A DNA stretch of 6,164 bases, from assembly GCA_026692825.1 (NCBI GenBank), contig JAPLOC010000553.1, positions 1 to 6,164 on the forward strand, given 5' to 3'. Below are positions 5,961-6,164 of this stretch, piece by piece. Source of the stretch: Planctomycetota bacterium (lineage in GTDB: Bacteria; Planctomycetota; Planctomycetia; Planctomycetales; Planctomycetaceae). The position numbers and the translations under genes are program-made. A model generated the notes under the pieces. That model was not told where the DNA came from. It saw only the letters and a program-made list of their open reading frames with translations, and made no database searches. The first letter of the stretch is position 1. Every line of letters begins with the position of its first letter.

Positions 5961-6027
5961 AACGGGACAGGTCCATTTTCTGGACCGGGAGCCGCAATTC
6001 ATATGAAAACTGGACCCGTCCACTTTT
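5959..6027. repeat. Imperfect inverted repeat, REPIN-like, around the start of the second DUF1559 gene
   Basis: The left arm (5959-5980) and right arm (6005-6027) are reverse complements at 19 positions, with three mismatches and one extra C (6010). Shared blocks are GAAAA, TGGACC, GTCC and TTTT. The left arm also has a local partner: GGTCCA 5970-5975 pairs perfectly with TGGACC 5981-5986 around TTTTC, so two exclusive folds are possible. Two inverted copies of a GGGACAGGTCCATTTTC-like unit look like the REP doublets (REPINs) mobilised by RAYT transposases, although no transposase is in the window. The element begins within the stop codon of the first DUF1559 gene and contains the start codon of the second. 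There is no T-run after the hairpin, so I do not call it a terminator. Confidence 0.6.
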
Positions 6028-6164
6028 GTCGGCACCCCATTTGTCGGCGGGGATTCACGTTGATCGAGCTCCTGGTGGTCATCGCGATCACCGGGATTCT
6101 GCTGGCGCTGCTGCTGCCCGCCGTCGCGCAGTCGCGCGAGGCGGCCCGGCGGACGCAATGCAAG
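6003..6164 (+). CDS. Second DUF1559 prepilin-like protein, N-terminus only (runs off the window)
   Basis: The first 54 codons of another DUF1559 protein. The leader MKTGPVHFCRHPICRRG (Gly17) is followed by FTLIELLVVIAITGILLALL and then a QSREAARRTQCK segment. From the cleavage glycine to the window end, 99 of 114 bases match the preceding DUF1559 gene (four amino-acid changes in 38), so the two are tandem paralogs. The gene is cut by the window edge, not broken. The ATG at 6003 is the only standard start in this frame after the TAA at 5958-5960. A GGGAG at 5987-5991 lies 11 bases upstream, a long spacing. The first nine codons (MKTGPVHFC) are derived from the right arm of the inverted repeat at 5959-6027, which explains the odd Cys and Pro content of this leader. 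It lies in the same reading frame as the upstream gene, 42 bases after its stop. Confidence 0.88.
   Translation, partial: MKTGPVHFCRHPICRRGFTLIELLVVIAITGILLALLLPAVAQSREAARRTQCK

Noticed and set aside
5970..5986. Perfect hairpin after the first DUF1559 gene as an intrinsic terminator
   Set aside because: No T-run follows, and the sequence is better explained as part of the larger inverted repeat.
1..6164. CRISPR arrays, tRNA or rRNA genes, transposase genes
   Set aside because: I saw no regularly spaced direct repeats, no cloverleaf-like sequence, no rRNA-like segment and no transposase motifs; coding density leaves little room for them.

Overview
The window is a dense, one-directional (+ strand) gene cluster from a GC-rich bacterium, almost certainly a member of the Planctomycetota. 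The main evidence is the pair of DUF1559 proteins at the right end (prepilin-type N-terminus of the form RG/FTLIELLVVIAI, followed by QxxREAARRxQCKNN, and ending in an H-X9-DG motif). This family is massively expanded in planctomycetes and rare elsewhere. I cannot place the genus from sequence alone.

Layout. 1-158 probably holds the tail of an unrecognised upstream gene, followed by a weak intrinsic terminator (176-198). From 227 a tight run of genes starts. It contains three consecutive paralogous GspF/PilC-type inner-membrane platform proteins (227-1267, 1272-2495, 2504-3595). Next come three small proteins with prepilin-type N-terminal helices (3599-4099, 4096-4497, 4494-5051), which in order resemble GspI/PilV, GspJ/PilW and GspK/PilX minor pseudopilins. 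A complete DUF1559 pilin-like protein follows (5058-5960), then the N-terminus of a second one (6003 to the window edge). Gaps from 227 to 5960 are at most 8 bases, and the pseudopilin genes overlap by ATGA, so this looks like one translationally coupled operon.

How the genes fit together. The order F-F-F-I-J-K resembles the F to K section of a type II secretion operon, with no GspG-type major pseudopilin visible. I infer that the I/J/K-like proteins form a pseudopilus tip and that the GspF-like proteins form the membrane platform. The DUF1559 proteins may supply the filament subunit or cargo. No ATPase (GspE/PilB), secretin or prepilin peptidase is in the window.

The most interesting points are the triplication of the platform protein with unequal loss of motifs, and two repeat-like, hairpin-forming elements. 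Both elements lie in DNA that encodes prepilin leader peptides: one inside the GspK-like leader at 4532-4556, and a REPIN-like inverted repeat at 5959-6027 that supplies the start codon and leader of the second DUF1559 gene. An alternative GTG start with a good Shine-Dalgarno sequence also exists for the GspI-like gene.
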